A stretch of DNA of 64,000 bases from Streptomyces sp. NBC_01298 (GCF_035978755.1 NZ_CP108414.1:6200001-6264000), one strand, 5' to 3'; positions 16,022 to 26,690 are shown, counted from the first letter of the stretch. Notes: a model not told the origin generated them from the sequence alone. Numbers and translations: made by a program.

Positions 16022-16768
16022 CTACGCGGTGGCCAGCTCGAGCGGCTGCGCCTGCGGCTGCTCCCGGCCTACGGGTCCTGCGAGTGCGGCGGCGGCTTCG
16101 TCGTAGCGCTGGAGCACCAGCCGGGCCAGCGCCGGATGGTCGCCCAGCGGGGCGGCGGCCGGGCCCGGGGAGGCGGCGGCGCTCGCGGCGGCGAAGCGGC
16201 CCGGGGCGGTGAAGTAGGAGGCGACCGCGACCCGGTGGAGGCCCCGCGCGGCCAGGGCCCGTACGGCGGCGGGCACCGAGGGCGCGGTGCCCGAGGCGTA
16301 GGCGGCCACCACGGGCACCCCGCCGAGCCGTTCCGAGAGCAGGTCGGCGGTGGCCCGCACATCGGCGGCGGAGTCGGGGTCGCGGGATCCGGCGGCGGCC
16401 AGCACCACCGCCGACCCGGCGCTCCAGCCGGCCTCCGCGAGCCGCTCGTACAGGGCCTCGACGAGCAGCGGATGCGGGCCCAGCGGGGCGGCGACCCGGG
16501 TCCGCAGATGCCCGGCGCGGGCGGCGGCGGCCGGCAGGTCCCGCTTGACGTGGGTGCCGCGGCCGAGCAGCAGCGGCACCAGGACGGCGTCGCCGGAGGT
16601 CCGTTCGAGGGTGTGGTCCAGCAGCGGGTGGTTCAGCTCGATGTGACCGAGCCGGACGTCGAGGCGGGGCCGGAGCTCACGGACCCGTTCGAGCAGGGCT
16701 TCGACGGTGTGGAGGGCGCGCGGATCGCGGCTGCCGTGGGCCACGGCGACGAGGGCGGGCTGCTGCAT
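16022..16768 (-). CDS. Sirohydrochlorin chelatase / CbiX-type ferrochelatase-fold protein
   Basis: A 248-residue protein built of two CbiX-like halves. The N-terminal half has the metal-site signature LVAVAHGSRDPRAL with the catalytic His, and the second has VVLAAAGSRDPDSAADV, in which the His is replaced by Ala. A single active site shared between a functional and a degenerate half is therefore likely. Such enzymes insert Fe2+ or Co2+ into sirohydrochlorin, giving siroheme for nitrite and sulfite reductases; this fits the nitrogen-assimilation genes nearby. The ATG at 16768 has AGGAG 7 nt ahead. Confidence 0.83.
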   Translation of the reverse strand: MQQPALVAVAHGSRDPRALHTVEALLERVRELRPRLDVRLGHIELNHPLLDHTLERTSGDAVLVPLLLGRGTHVKRDLPAAAARAGHLRTRVAAPLGPHPLLVEALYERLAEAGWSAGSAVVLAAAGSRDPDSAADVRATADLLSERLGGVPVVAAYASGTAPSVPAAVRALAARGLHRVAVASYFTAPGRFAAASAAASPGPAAAPLGDHPALARLVLQRYDEAAAALAGPVGREQPQAQPLELATA

Positions 16769-16953
16769 GGGAGGACTCCTGCGTGGTGTCGGGGACGCAG
16801 ACCGCTGAGCTGCGTACCGAGCTGGGCGGTGATCCGGGTCAGCAGCTCCGCCGTGGTCGCGGGCGGAAGCGGGGGGAGGAACGGCGGGGGCTGGTGCGGG
16901 AGGAGGGAGAGGGGCTGGGGCAGGGACTCGGAAGGATGCGCCGGCTCCGTCAT
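16633..16953 (-). CDS. Possible small ORF overlapping the chelatase start (uncertain)
   Basis: A 106-residue frame starts at an ATG (16953) with AGGA 7 nt upstream. Its first 60 residues (Pro/Leu-rich, then TTAELLTRITAQLGTQLSG) have coding-like third-position GC. The last 40 residues lie antiphase inside the chelatase gene and look like a shadow. Coding bias stops near the chelatase start. It could be a short leader gene upstream of the chelatase or chance. No family is recognised. Confidence 0.25.
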   Translation of the reverse strand: MTEPAHPSESLPQPLSLLPHQPPPFLPPLPPATTAELLTRITAQLGTQLSGLRPRHHAGVLPCSSPPSSPWPTAAAIRAPSTPSKPCSNGSVSSGPASTSGSVTSS

Positions 16954-17183
16954 GAACCGATCCTGCGCGCGGCAGGTTGCCGGTGCGTTGCGCGGGCGTG
17001 ACGGGTGTTTGCGACCTGCTCACAGAGGGGTGGACGGCGGGGGTGGGGTCGCGGCGTGCTTCGCTGTGCGCGGGCGCCGGGATGTGCGGGACACCGGGCC
17101 GGGCGCGGGGAGCCGGGAGCCGGGCGCCGGGAAGCACGGGGACGGCCGAGGGCAGGCGGGGGACGGGCACGCGTGGGGGACAC

Positions 17184-18200
17184 ATGGGCGGTTTCTTGAA
17201 GTGGGCGCTCCGCGGATGCGCGTTGCTGTCCGGCGGTGCGGCCGCCGTCGCCTGCGTGCTGTCGCTCGGCGCCTGGGGGACGGGTGACCTGCTCGGCCGG
17301 GTCGCCCTCTGGGGCGGGGCGGCGGCCGGCGCCGCCGTCGTGCGGACGGCCCTGGTGGCGGCCCTGGACGTGCGGGAGGCCCGGGCGCGGGCACTGGACG
17401 CGTGGTGGGAGACGGGCCGGAAGCGCCCGCCCCGGCCCGGAACGGCCGGACCCGGCTCCGGGGCGCTCTGGGTGCGCACGCGGGAGGTGGTGGTCTGGCT
17501 GCTCACCGCCCTGATGTCCGCGGCGCTCCTCGTCGCGCTGTTCCAGCAGCACCACCGTGAGGCGGAGCCCGAACTGCGGCGGGCCGGCGCGGAGGTGGCG
17601 ACCGCCGTGGTCGCGGGCAAGCCGACGGGGGTGCACGCGCACACCAGCGAGGGCCAGGTCCTGGGGTGGACGGCCCTGCTGGAACTGACCGTTCCGGGAG
17701 CGGGAGCGGGAGCGGGAGCGGGAGCGGGGGCGGGATGGGGAGCAGGGGCGCAGCGGGTGCGGGCATCGGCCTACACCTACCGGGAGCCCAAGGCGGGAGA
17801 CCGCGTACAGCTGCTGTGGGCGCCCTCGGAGCCCGCCCTGGAGGGGCGGGTCGACGAGCGCAAGGACCTGCGGTCCGTGGCCGGGCCGGCCTCCTGGGAC
17901 GCGTTCCCGCAGGCGGACGAGGCACGCGAGGCGAGCCTCCTGGCCACGTTCCTGACGCTGTTCCTGCTGGCGGCCGGGCTGGGCGGCACGGCGATGATGG
18001 AAACGGACGAGCTGAGGGCCCTCCCGTGGTCCGGACGGGCCCAGCTCTGCTGGACCGGCTCGCTGTTGCTCGCCTTCGCCCTGCACCTGCCCGCCCTGTA
18101 CGGGCATCCGCACCCGGTGGTGGGCGCGGTGGCGTGGGTCTCCTTCCTGCTGCCGGCGCTGGGGCGGGGGGCGGCGTACGCCGTGGTGCGGTGCCTGTAG
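17184..18200 (+). CDS. Membrane protein of unknown function, Rv1733c-like layout
   Basis: A 338-residue protein with two or three N-terminal hydrophobic segments, a long extracellular-looking middle and two or three C-terminal helices. The middle part (YREPKAGDRVQLLWAPSEPALEGRVDERKDL) resembles the beta-rich region of actinobacterial Rv1733c-type membrane proteins, though the match is loose. A GGGAGC hexanucleotide repeat inside the gene encodes a Gly-Ala run near residues 172-185. GGGGGA precedes the ATG. No functional partner is evident. Confidence 0.72.
   Translation: MGGFLKWALRGCALLSGGAAAVACVLSLGAWGTGDLLGRVALWGGAAAGAAVVRTALVAALDVREARARALDAWWETGRKRPPRPGTAGPGSGALWVRTREVVVWLLTALMSAALLVALFQQHHREAEPELRRAGAEVATAVVAGKPTGVHAHTSEGQVLGWTALLELTVPGAGAGAGAGAGAGWGAGAQRVRASAYTYREPKAGDRVQLLWAPSEPALEGRVDERKDLRSVAGPASWDAFPQADEAREASLLATFLTLFLLAAGLGGTAMMETDELRALPWSGRAQLCWTGSLLLAFALHLPALYGHPHPVVGAVAWVSFLLPALGRGAAYAVVRCL
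17696..17725 (+). repeat. Hexanucleotide microsatellite GGGAGC x5 inside a coding region
   Basis: Five perfect GGGAGC units are followed by variant units. They keep frame and encode alternating Gly and Ala in the membrane protein at 17184-18200. Copy-number change would add or remove Gly-Ala pairs without a frameshift. Confidence 0.85.
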
Positions 18201-18362
18201 TGAGGCCCGGGGCGGGGGACGGCCGGGCTCCGCGGTGACCTGCGGGGACGGGAGGCCGCCGGGAAACCATCGGGAACGCGCATGCGTCCGTAGACGACGG
18301 GACCACCGGCAAGAATCGGCTGGAACCGGCAAGACCAACAGGGGGATCGATTGAGGCGCGCA

Positions 18363-19079
18363 ATGGTACGAGGTCTGCCGGGGGCGGCGTGGGAGCGGCT
18401 GAAAGCCGTACGGATCACCGTGCCCCGGACCGTGCGGGCCCGGCGGCGGGCCGTGCAGGTGGTGATGGCGGGCTGCGTGCTGGCGCTGCTGCCCTCGGCG
18501 TGGACGCACGCGTCCGCCGGGCCCCGGCTGCGGACCACCGCCGACGCGCCCGCCGCCGAGGTGGCCGTGGTGTTCGGTGCCGGGCTGTGGAAGGGGCGGC
18601 CCACCCCGTACCTCGCGCGCCGCCTCGACGCCGCCGTCGAGCTCTACCGCGCGGGCAAGGTCAAGGTCGTCCTGGTCACCGGCGACAACAGCCGCAGAGA
18701 CTACGACGAGCCCGACGCGATGCGCGCGTACCTGACGGGTCACGGGGTGCCCGACGCCCGCGTCGTCAGCGACTACGCCGGCTTCGACTCGTGGGACTCC
18801 TGCGTCCGGGCCCGGGAGGTCTTCGGCGTACACCGCGCGGTGCTGATCAGCCAGGGCTTCCACATCCGCCGGGCCGTCGCGCTGTGCCGGGCGGCGGGCG
18901 TGGACTCGTACGGGATCGGGGTGTCCGACGTGCACGACGCGACCTGGTACTACGGCGGGGCCCGGGAGGTCTTCGCTGCGGGCAAGGCGGCACTGGACGC
19001 GGTCTTCGAGCCGGAGCCGCGCTTCTTGGGGCCGAAGGAGGAGGGGGTGTCGCGGGCGCTGGCCTCTCTGGCAGACTGA
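18363..19079 (+). CDS. YdcF/SanA-family (DUF218) envelope protein
   Basis: A 238-residue protein with one N-terminal membrane anchor (VVMAGCVLALLPSAWTHA) followed by the DUF218 domain. Its motifs are AEVAVVFGAGLWKGRPTPYLARRL, VVLVTGDNS and DYAGFDSWDSCVRAREVFGV, then VLISQGFHIRRAVALC, matching SanA, a vancomycin-sensitivity protein of E. coli thought to act on the envelope. GAGG lies 6 nt before the ATG at 18363. A TTG at 18351 behind GGGGGA is an alternative. It is followed closely by the promoter of the SDR gene. Confidence 0.87.
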   Translation: MVRGLPGAAWERLKAVRITVPRTVRARRRAVQVVMAGCVLALLPSAWTHASAGPRLRTTADAPAAEVAVVFGAGLWKGRPTPYLARRLDAAVELYRAGKVKVVLVTGDNSRRDYDEPDAMRAYLTGHGVPDARVVSDYAGFDSWDSCVRAREVFGVHRAVLISQGFHIRRAVALCRAAGVDSYGIGVSDVHDATWYYGGAREVFAAGKAALDAVFEPEPRFLGPKEEGVSRALASLAD

Positions 19080-19916
<837 letters not shown>

Positions 19917-19947
19917 CCCGGCGGCAGCGCCCCGGCTCCGGCACCCC

Positions 19948-19961
19948 GCCGAATATTCGGC
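19948..19961 (+). terminator. Perfect 14-bp palindrome after the SDR gene
   Basis: GCCGAATATTCGGC is a perfect palindrome 31 bp past the SDR stop. Flanking GGCAG and CTGCC can extend the fold. It probably forms a terminator hairpin, but no T-run follows, and it could instead be a binding site. Confidence 0.4.
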
Positions 19962-20029
19962 TGCCCGCCGCCGGGGCCGCAGCCCTCACCGGAGCCGCAG
20001 GGCGGCGCTGAGGGGGAGCATTCCGGCTT

Positions 20030-20067
20030 GTAACGCGCGGCGGTGGTCCGCGTAACACCGCCGTCGC
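20030..20067 (+). promoter_or_regulatory. Putative GlnR box upstream of nasA
   Basis: GTAAC occurs at 20030-20034 and again at 20052-20056, 22 bp apart. These are perfect a-type half-sites of a GlnR box (gTnAC-n6-GaAAc repeated at 11-bp steps); the b-type positions CGGTG and GTCGC are weak. The second site ends 23 bp before the nasA ATG. Nitrogen control by GlnR is known for nitrate assimilation genes in Streptomyces; binding here is inferred. Confidence 0.5.
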
Positions 20068-20079
20068 ACGCTGGGCTCC

Positions 20080-22209
20080 ATGCACACCTCGGAATCCGTC
20101 ACCGCCACGCACTGCCCGTACTGCGCGCTGCAGTGCGGCATGAACCTGCGCCCCGAGCCCGGCGGCGCGGGCGTGACGGTGGAGGAGCGGACCGACTTCC
20201 CCGTGAACCGGGGCGCGCTGTGCGGCAAGGGCCGCACCGCCCCCGCCGTGCTCTCCTCCCGGGTGCGCCTCACCGAGCCGCTCGTCCGGAGCCGCGCCGG
20301 CCGGCTGGAGCCGGCCACCTGGGAGGAGGCCCTGGACGCCGTCGCCGAGGGCCTCGCCCGCACGCGGCGGTCGTACGGGGCCGACGCGGTCGGGGTGTTC
20401 GGCGGCGGCGGGCTGACCAACGAGAAGGCGTACGCCCTCGGGAAGTTCGCCCGCATCGCCCTGGGGACCTCGCAGATCGACTACAACGGCCGGTTCTGCA
20501 TGTCCTCGGCGGCCGCCGCGCACCAGCGGGCCTTCGGGCTCGACCGGGGGCTGCCCTTCCCGCTGGAGGACATCCCCCGGACCGGCTGCGTCATCCTCGT
20601 CGGCTCCAACCCCGCCGACACCATGCCGCCCGCGCTCCGCTTCTTCCGGGAACTCCGCGAGAACGGCGGCACGCTGATCGTGGTGGACCCGCGCCGCACG
20701 CGCACCGCCGAACAGGCAGACCTGCACCTGGCCCCGCGCCCCGGCACGGACCTGGCGCTGGCGCTCGGCCTGCTGCACCTGGTGGTGGCGGGCGGGCACA
20801 CCGACGAGGAGTTCATCGCCGGGCGCACCACGGGCTGGGAGGAGGCCCGGGCCGGCGCGATGGCGCACTGGCCGGAGCTGGTGGAGCGGATCACCGGCGT
20901 GCCCGTCCCCAAGCTCCGCGAGGCGGTGACCATGTTCTGCGCCCCGGACTCCGCGATGGTGCTCACCGCGCGCGGCCCCGAGCAGCAGTCCAAGGGCACC
21001 GACACCGTCGGAGCCTGGATCAACCTCTGCCTCGCCACCGGCCGGGCCGGCCGCCCGCTCTCCGGCTACGGCTGCCTCACCGGCCAGGGCAACGGCCAGG
21101 GCGGCCGCGAACACGGCCAGAAGGCCGACCAGCTCCCCGGCTACCGCAAGCTGACCGACCCGGCGGCCCGCGCCCACGTCGCCGGGGTCTGGGGCATCGA
21201 CCCCGACACCCTCCCCGGCCCGGGCCGCAGCGCGTACGAACTCCTCGACGCGCTCGGCTCCGACGTCAAGGCCCTCCTCCTGATGGGCTCCAACCCGGTG
21301 GTCTCGGCCCCCCGCGCCGCCCACGTCGAGGAGCGCGTCCGCTCCCTGGACTTCCTGGCCGTGGCCGACGTGGTCCTGTCCGAGACGGCGGCCCTGGCCG
21401 ACGTGGTCCTCCCGGTCACCCAGTGGGCGGAGGAGACCGGCACCACCACCAACCTGGAGGGCCGCGTCCTGCTCCGCCGCCGGGCCCTGACCCCGCCGCC
21501 CGGTGTCCGCTCCGACCTGGAGGTCCTGCACGGGCTGGCCACCCGCCTGGGCATGCCGAAGGCCTTCCCGACCGACGCCGAGGAGGTCTTCGAGGAGCTG
21601 CGCCGCGCCTCGGCGGGCGGCCCGGCGGACTACTCGGGCATCACGTACGCCCGCATCGAGGCGGAGCAGGGCGTCTTCTGGCCGTGCCCGGCCCCCTCAC
21701 GGACGGCGGAGCCCGGCTCCGCCGCCGAGCCCGCCGCCGCACCGGAACCCCACCCCGGCACCCCGCGCCTCTTCCTGGACCGCTTCGCCACCGAGGACGG
21801 CCGGGCCCGCTTCGTGCCCGTCTCCCACCGCGACGCCGCCGAGGTGCCGGACGCGGAGTACCCGCTCATCCTCACCACCGGCCGGGTCGTCGCCCAGTAC
21901 CAGTCGGGCGCGCAGACCCGCCGGGTGGACGAGCTCAACGCAGCCGCCCCCGGCCCCTTCGTGGAACTCCACCCCCGCCTCGCGGCCCGCATCGGAGCGG
22001 TCGACGGAGCCCCCCTCGCGGTCACCTCCCGCCGGGGCCGCGCGGTCGCCCCGGCCCGGATCACGGACACCATCCGCGCGGACACCGTCTTCATGCCCTT
22101 CCACTGGCCGGGCGAGGGCCGCGCGAACACCCTGACCAACCCGGCGCTCGACCCGGTGTCCCGGATGCCGGAGTTCAAGGTCTGCGCGGTCCGCGTGGAA
22201 CCGGCCTAG
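20080..22209 (+). CDS. nasA: Assimilatory nitrate reductase, molybdopterin catalytic subunit
   Basis: A 709-residue molybdopterin oxidoreductase that reduces nitrate to nitrite in the cytoplasm. The N-terminal 4Fe-4S cluster ligands are C12, C15, C19 and C48 (CPYCALQC, GALCGKG). Mo-bis-MGD-binding regions follow: GVFGGGGLTNEKAY, CVILVGSNPADTMPPALRF, ALLLMGSNPV, VLSETAALADVVLPVTQW. The C-terminal molydopterin dinucleotide domain begins near LILTTGRVVAQYQSGAQTR. No signal peptide or Tat motif is present, as expected for an assimilatory enzyme. A GlnR-like box stands upstream. The stop is in a CTAG shared with the convergent nucleotidyltransferase locus. Confidence 0.92.
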   Translation: MHTSESVTATHCPYCALQCGMNLRPEPGGAGVTVEERTDFPVNRGALCGKGRTAPAVLSSRVRLTEPLVRSRAGRLEPATWEEALDAVAEGLARTRRSYGADAVGVFGGGGLTNEKAYALGKFARIALGTSQIDYNGRFCMSSAAAAHQRAFGLDRGLPFPLEDIPRTGCVILVGSNPADTMPPALRFFRELRENGGTLIVVDPRRTRTAEQADLHLAPRPGTDLALALGLLHLVVAGGHTDEEFIAGRTTGWEEARAGAMAHWPELVERITGVPVPKLREAVTMFCAPDSAMVLTARGPEQQSKGTDTVGAWINLCLATGRAGRPLSGYGCLTGQGNGQGGREHGQKADQLPGYRKLTDPAARAHVAGVWGIDPDTLPGPGRSAYELLDALGSDVKALLLMGSNPVVSAPRAAHVEERVRSLDFLAVADVVLSETAALADVVLPVTQWAEETGTTTNLEGRVLLRRRALTPPPGVRSDLEVLHGLATRLGMPKAFPTDAEEVFEELRRASAGGPADYSGITYARIEAEQGVFWPCPAPSRTAEPGSAAEPAAAPEPHPGTPRLFLDRFATEDGRARFVPVSHRDAAEVPDAEYPLILTTGRVVAQYQSGAQTRRVDELNAAAPGPFVELHPRLAARIGAVDGAPLAVTSRRGRAVAPARITDTIRADTVFMPFHWPGEGRANTLTNPALDPVSRMPEFKVCAVRVEPA

Positions 22210-23408
22210 CGGTTCTCCGGAGCCCCGGCGAAGGTGGGCTCCAGAGCCTTCAGCAGGCGGCCCGCGTAGGACTCGGCGGAGCCGGGGATCCCCGGGTACT
22301 CCTCTTCGAAAGCGGCCCAGTCCGTCTGCGCGAACCCCTCGAAGACCTCGGGGGCGGGCGGCTGTCGCCCGCCGCCGCCGACCTCGAATTCGCCGGAGAG
22401 CCGGAACACCTCCGCCAGCAGCGGGTACGGCAGCGCGCAGCTCTCCGCCAGCAGGACCGCGTCGTAGAGGTCCTTGCCCTGCGGGTACGTGTCCCCGGCC
22501 AGCCACACCAGCTTCCAGGCGAGGGACAGCTCCGGGGTGGCCGCCAGGAGCGGCGCCCCCGCGTCCTCCACCGGCTCGGGCGCGACCGGCAAGTGCTCGT
22601 TGAAGACGAAGTCCAGCTGGACCTGTCCGCCCCGCAACCCCGGTGCGGACCAGGGCAGGACCAGCCTGCGGCCCGGCACGCGTTCGTACGTCCAGATGTA
22701 CTCGGAGACCGCCTCCGACGCCGGCATCACCAGGCCTTCGTACGGGGCCAGCAGCTCGGCCCCGGCGGTGATCGCGTCCAGCATCCGCCCGGTGCGGTCC
22801 TCCTAGATCATCCAGTCCGCGGGGACCACGACGAAGTCCAGGTCGTGCGGCTCCCGCGCGATCCGCGCGAACCACCGGGACATCAGCATGCTGCCGCGCA
22901 GCACCAGTGAACCGGCGTCGCCCGAGGCTCCGACCGCGCGCAAGGCCACGTCCATCGCCGCCCCCGCGCCCCGCACGGTGCCGCGGAACCGCTGGGTCAC
23001 GAAGCGTTCCTGCCACCCGCCCGGGAGGACCCGGCGGGCGTTCCACGACACGTGCGACCCGTGCGGGACCACCATGGATTCCAGGGCGGCCCGGTCGTGG
23101 TCGGCCGGGAGCCGCAGCTTCAGGTGGTGCTCGAAGTACCCGCCGCCCGGCCCCGGGGGCTCCGTGGTCCACGGGACCGTTTCCACCTTGACCCGGACCG
23201 GGTCGAAGCCGGCCGCGCGCAGCCGGGGCACCAGCGCCTCGTGCCCGTCCCGGTCGGGCAGCGTCAGCATCGGCTGCGAGGCCATCCGGCCCCGGGCCAG
23301 CACGATGTGCGTGACCTTCAACTCCCGCTCAGCCGACCATGATGCGAGCCGGGCCAGCTCCGCCGGAACGGCGCAGCGCACGGTGACGTGGGTTTCGTAC
23401 GCAGACAT
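22206..23408 (-). pseudogene. AbiEii-like nucleotidyltransferase gene split by an in-frame amber codon
   Basis: One reading frame of 401 codons runs from the ATG at 23408 to the stop at 22206 but is broken by TAG at 22803-22805 (codon 202). The upstream half (201 aa) ends with LVLRGSMLMSRWFARI..HDLDFVVVPADWMI, the GS-x-DxD catalytic motif of nucleotidyltransferases. The downstream half, restarting at ATG 22784, supplies QVQLDFVFNE, the likely third acidic residue, and ELSLAWKLVWLAGD..GKDLYDAVLL typical of AbiEii/DUF1814 proteins. Neither half alone has a full active site. The TAG forms part of AGGAGG, so a coupled restart 14 nt later is possible. The first 130 residues are an unrecognised domain. 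Either a recent nonsense mutation or a two-piece enzyme would explain it. Confidence 0.7.
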
Positions 23409-23583
23409 GACCGCGATCCTCTCGGACATGCGTCCGATCCGCATCGGGGTTCTGGTCCGGGGGTAACCATGGGTCACTCACCGGACTCAGAAAGTGGTCG
23501 CACGCCCCTCGTGGCAGAGATGTGTCGTACCCCACACTGAGGTGCGGTGCACCCGTCCTCGGAGCCCTGTGGAGGTCGCCCCC

Positions 23584-24699
23584 GTGCAGACCCAGAGCCT
23601 GACCGTCACCGTCAGCCCGCCCGCCGAAGTGCCCGCGGCCGAAGAGCCCGAGGCCGAGGCCGAGGCCGACGCCGTGCACGAGGAGGAGGCCGAAGAGGCC
23701 GAAGAGGCTGAGGAGTTGGGGGTCCCGGAACTCATGGAGAAGGTGCCCCCGCCGCGCAAGCGCCCGGCGGAAGGCTCCGGCGGAGCGGGACCGTCCGCCG
23801 ACCTGTTCCGGCAGTACCTGCGCGAGATAGGCAGGATCCCGCTGCTCACCGCCGTCGAGGAGGTCGAGCTCGCGCGGCGCGTGGAAGCGGGACTGTTCGC
23901 GGAGGAGAAGCTCGGCGGCGGAGCCGCCCTCGACCTGCAGCTCACGCTCGATCTCGACAAGCTCGTCGTCATGGGCCGCATGGCCAAACGCCGCCTCATC
24001 GAGTCGAACCTGCGGCTCGTCGTCTCCGTCGCCAAGCGCTACGTCGGCCGCGGACTCACCATGCTCGACCTGGTCCAGGAGGGGAACCTCGGACTGATCC
24101 GCGCCGTCGAGAAGTTCGACTACGCCCGCGGCTACAAGTTCTCCACCTACGCCACCTGGTGGATCCGCCAGGCCATGTCCCGCGCCCTCGCCGACCAGGC
24201 CCGGACCATCCGCGTCCCCGTCCACGTCGTCGAACTGATCAACCGCGTCGTGCGCGTCCAGCGCCGCATGCTCCAGGAGCGGGGGTACGAACCCACCGCC
24301 GAGGAGGTCGCCGTCCACCTCGAGCTGACCCCCGAGCGGGTGCTGGAAGTCCTGCGTCTCGCCCAGGAGCCGATCTCGCTGCACGCACCCGTGGGTGAGG
24401 AGGACGATGTCGCGCTCGGCGACCTCATCGAGGACGGGGACGCCGCCTCACCGGTCGAATCGGCCGCGTTCTTCCTGCTCCGCGAGCACCTGGAAGCGGT
24501 GCTCTCGACCCTCGGCGAGCGGGAGCGCAAAGTGGTCCAGCTCCGCTACGGACTCGCCGACGGGCGGCCGCGCACCCTGGAGGAGATCGGGCGGATCTTC
24601 GGGGTGACCCGGGAGCGGATCCGGCAGATCGAGTCCAAGACCCTCAACAAGCTCCGCGACCACGCCTTCGCGGACCAGCTGCGCGGCTACCTGGACTGA
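23584..24699 (+). CDS. hrdA: Group 2 RNA polymerase sigma factor, HrdA-like
   Basis: A 371-residue sigma-70 family factor. It has a short acidic N-terminal tail (Glu/Ala-rich, residues 14-45) instead of a full region 1.1. Region 1.2 starts at [17 protein letters not shown]. Region 2 contains [17 protein letters not shown] and [19 protein letters not shown]. Region 3 begins around [11 protein letters not shown], and region 4 ends with [19 protein letters not shown], nearly identical in type to principal sigma factors. It therefore should read promoters like those of HrdB. The name hrdA rests on family and remembered synteny with the downstream ABC pair; HrdC or HrdD are alternatives. GGAGG lies 8 nt before the GTG. 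Confidence 0.88.
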   Translation: MQTQSLTVTVSPPAEVPAAEEPEAEAEADAVHEEEAEEAEEAEELGVPELMEKVPPPRKRPAEGSGGAGPSADLFRQYLREIGRIPLLTAVEEVELARRVEAGLFAEEKLGGGAALDLQLTLDLDKLVVMGRMAKRRLIESNLRLVVSVAKRYVGRGLTMLDLVQEGNLGLIRAVEKFDYARGYKFSTYATWWIRQAMSRALADQARTIRVPVHVVELINRVVRVQRRMLQERGYEPTAEEVAVHLELTPERVLEVLRLAQEPISLHAPVGEEDDVALGDLIEDGDAASPVESAAFFLLREHLEAVLSTLGERERKVVQLRYGLADGRPRTLEEIGRIFGVTRERIRQIESKTLNKLRDHAFADQLRGYLD

Positions 24700-24724
24700 G
24701 CGCGTACGCGGGCGGGTACGGAAA

Positions 24725-24748
24725 AGGGGCGCCCCGTAGGGCGCCCCT
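24725..24748. terminator. Bidirectional intrinsic terminator between hrdA and the ABC exporter
   Basis: AGGGGCGCCC and GGGCGCCCCT form a perfect 10-bp stem around CGTA. On the minus strand the stem runs into TTTTCC, giving a standard intrinsic terminator for the ABC operon. It also lies 26 bp after the hrdA stop. Confidence 0.85.
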
Positions 24749-24764
24749 CCCGGTACCGGCCGCG

Positions 24765-26690
24765 CTAGTCGACCTCGGCCACCGCCTGCGCGAACTGCGC
24801 CGCGTACAGCCGCGCGTACGCGCCGTCCGAGAGCAGCAGCTCCTCGTGCGTGCCCTGTTCCACGATCGAGCCGCTCTCCATCACCAGGATCAGGTCGGCG
24901 TCGCGGATCGTGGACAGCCGGTGCGCGATCACGAAGGACGTACGGCCGTGCGCGAGGCGCGCCATCGCCTTCTGGATCAGCACCTCGGTACGGGTGTCCA
25001 CCGAGCTCGTCGCCTCGTCGAGCACGAGGATCACCGGGTCGGACAGGAACGCCCGCGCGATGGTGATCAGCTGCTTCTCGCCCGCGCTGACGCCGGCGCC
25101 CTCGTCGTCCAGCACCGTGTCGTAGCCCTCGGGCAGGGTACGGACGAACCGGTCGGCGTGGGCCGCCCGCGCGGCCTCCTCGACCTCGGCGCGCGTGACC
25201 TCGCGCGTGGCCCCGTAGGCGATGTTCTCGGCGATGGTGCCGCCGAACAGCCAGGTGTCCTGGAGCACCATGCCGATGCCGCTGCGCAGTTCCTCGCGGG
25301 TCATCTTGGCGATGTCCACCCCGTCGAGGGCGATCTCCCCGCCCGTGACCTCGTAGAACCGCATCAGCAGGTTGACCAGCGTGGTCTTGCCGGCGCCGGT
25401 CGGGCCGACGATCGCGACCGTCTGTCCGGGGTCGACGCTCAGCGAGAGGTTCTCGATCAGCGGCTTGTCCGGCTCGTAGCGGAAGGCGACCTTGTCGAAG
25501 GTGACCTGCCCGCGCAGGTTCTCCGGGCGCTCCGGAACCTCCGCGTCCGCCTCCTGCTCGGGCGCGTCCAGCAGCTCGTAGACCCGCTCCGCGGAGGCGA
25601 CGCCGGACTGCACCAGGTTCGCCATGGAGGCGACCTGCGTGAGCGGCATGGAGAACTGGCGCGTGTACTGGATGAAGGCCTGGACGTCACCGATCGACAG
25701 GGTGCCCGAGGCCACCCGCAGACCGCCGACGACCGCGACGAGCACGTAGTTGATGTTCGAGATGAACAGCATCACCGGCTGCATGATCCCGCTGACCAGC
25801 TGCGCCTTGAAGGAGGCCCGGTACAGCGCCTCGTTCTGCTCGGCGAACAGGGCCGCGGACTCCTTCTGCCGGCCGAAGACCTTGACCAGGGTGTGGCCCG
25901 AGTACATCTCCTCGACGTGCGCGTTCAGGGCGCCCGTGGACTTCCACTGCGCCACGAACTGCGGCTGCGACTTCTTGCCGATCTTCGCGGCGACGTACGC
26001 GGACACCGGGATGGTCACCAGCGCGACCAGCGCCAGCAGCGGCGAGATCCAGAACATCATCGCCAGCACGCCGACGATCGTCAGGAGCGAGTTGAGCAGC
26101 TGACCCATCGTCTGCTGGATCGTCTGCCCGATGTTGTCGATGTCGTTCGTGGCCCGGCTGAGCACCTCGCCGCGCTTCTGCTGGTCGAAGTACGACAGCG
26201 GCAGCCGCGACAGCTTCGCCTGCAGCTCCTCGCGCATCCGGTACACGGTGCCGTTCATGATCTGGTTCGACAGCCGGGTGGCGACCAGCATCAGCAGGCC
26301 GGCGACCGTGAAGACGGCCAGCGCCCACAGCGCCACCACCCCGACCGCGCCGAAGTCGATGCCCTTGCCCGGGGTGAAGTCGGTGCCGGACAGCATGTCC
26401 GCCATCCCGCCCTCGCCCCTGGCGCGCAGACCGTCCAGTGCCTGCTGCTTGGTGAGGCCCTCCTTCATGCTCCGGCCGACGATCCCCGCGAAGACGAGGT
26501 CGGTGGCCTCGCCGAGGATCTTGGGCCCGGTCACCGACGCGGCGACGCTGCCGACGACCGCGAGGATCATGCCCCACAGCTTGGCCCGGTCCCGCGCCAG
26601 CGCACTCAGCAGCCGCTTGCCCGAGCCCTTGAAGTCCATGGACCGCGTCGTCGGCGGTCCCATCATCATCCGTCCTCCGGGCCCGCTCAC
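24765..26690 (-). CDS. ABC exporter half-transporter (catalytic Walker B, degenerate signature)
   Basis: A 641-residue half-transporter with a six-helix membrane domain (residues about 30-380) and a C-terminal ATPase. Walker A is GPTGAGKTT and Walker B plus catalytic Glu is [11 protein letters not shown]. The signature reads [16 protein letters not shown] instead of LSGGQ. Together with its partner (26687-28420), which shows the opposite pattern, this is the asymmetric arrangement of heterodimeric multidrug or lipid exporters such as BmrCD or TmrAB. It starts at a GTG whose first bases overlap the partner's stop (GTGA), with GGAGG just before. A terminator follows the gene. Confidence 0.92.
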   Translation of the reverse strand: MSGPGGRMMMGPPTTRSMDFKGSGKRLLSALARDRAKLWGMILAVVGSVAASVTGPKILGEATDLVFAGIVGRSMKEGLTKQQALDGLRARGEGGMADMLSGTDFTPGKGIDFGAVGVVALWALAVFTVAGLLMLVATRLSNQIMNGTVYRMREELQAKLSRLPLSYFDQQKRGEVLSRATNDIDNIGQTIQQTMGQLLNSLLTIVGVLAMMFWISPLLALVALVTIPVSAYVAAKIGKKSQPQFVAQWKSTGALNAHVEEMYSGHTLVKVFGRQKESAALFAEQNEALYRASFKAQLVSGIMQPVMLFISNINYVLVAVVGGLRVASGTLSIGDVQAFIQYTRQFSMPLTQVASMANLVQSGVASAERVYELLDAPEQEADAEVPERPENLRGQVTFDKVAFRYEPDKPLIENLSLSVDPGQTVAIVGPTGAGKTTLVNLLMRFYEVTGGEIALDGVDIAKMTREELRSGIGMVLQDTWLFGGTIAENIAYGATREVTRAEVEEAARAAHADRFVRTLPEGYDTVLDDEGAGVSAGEKQLITIARAFLSDPVILVLDEATSSVDTRTEVLIQKAMARLAHGRTSFVIAHRLSTIRDADLILVMESGSIVEQGTHEELLLSDGAYARLYAAQFAQAVAEVD

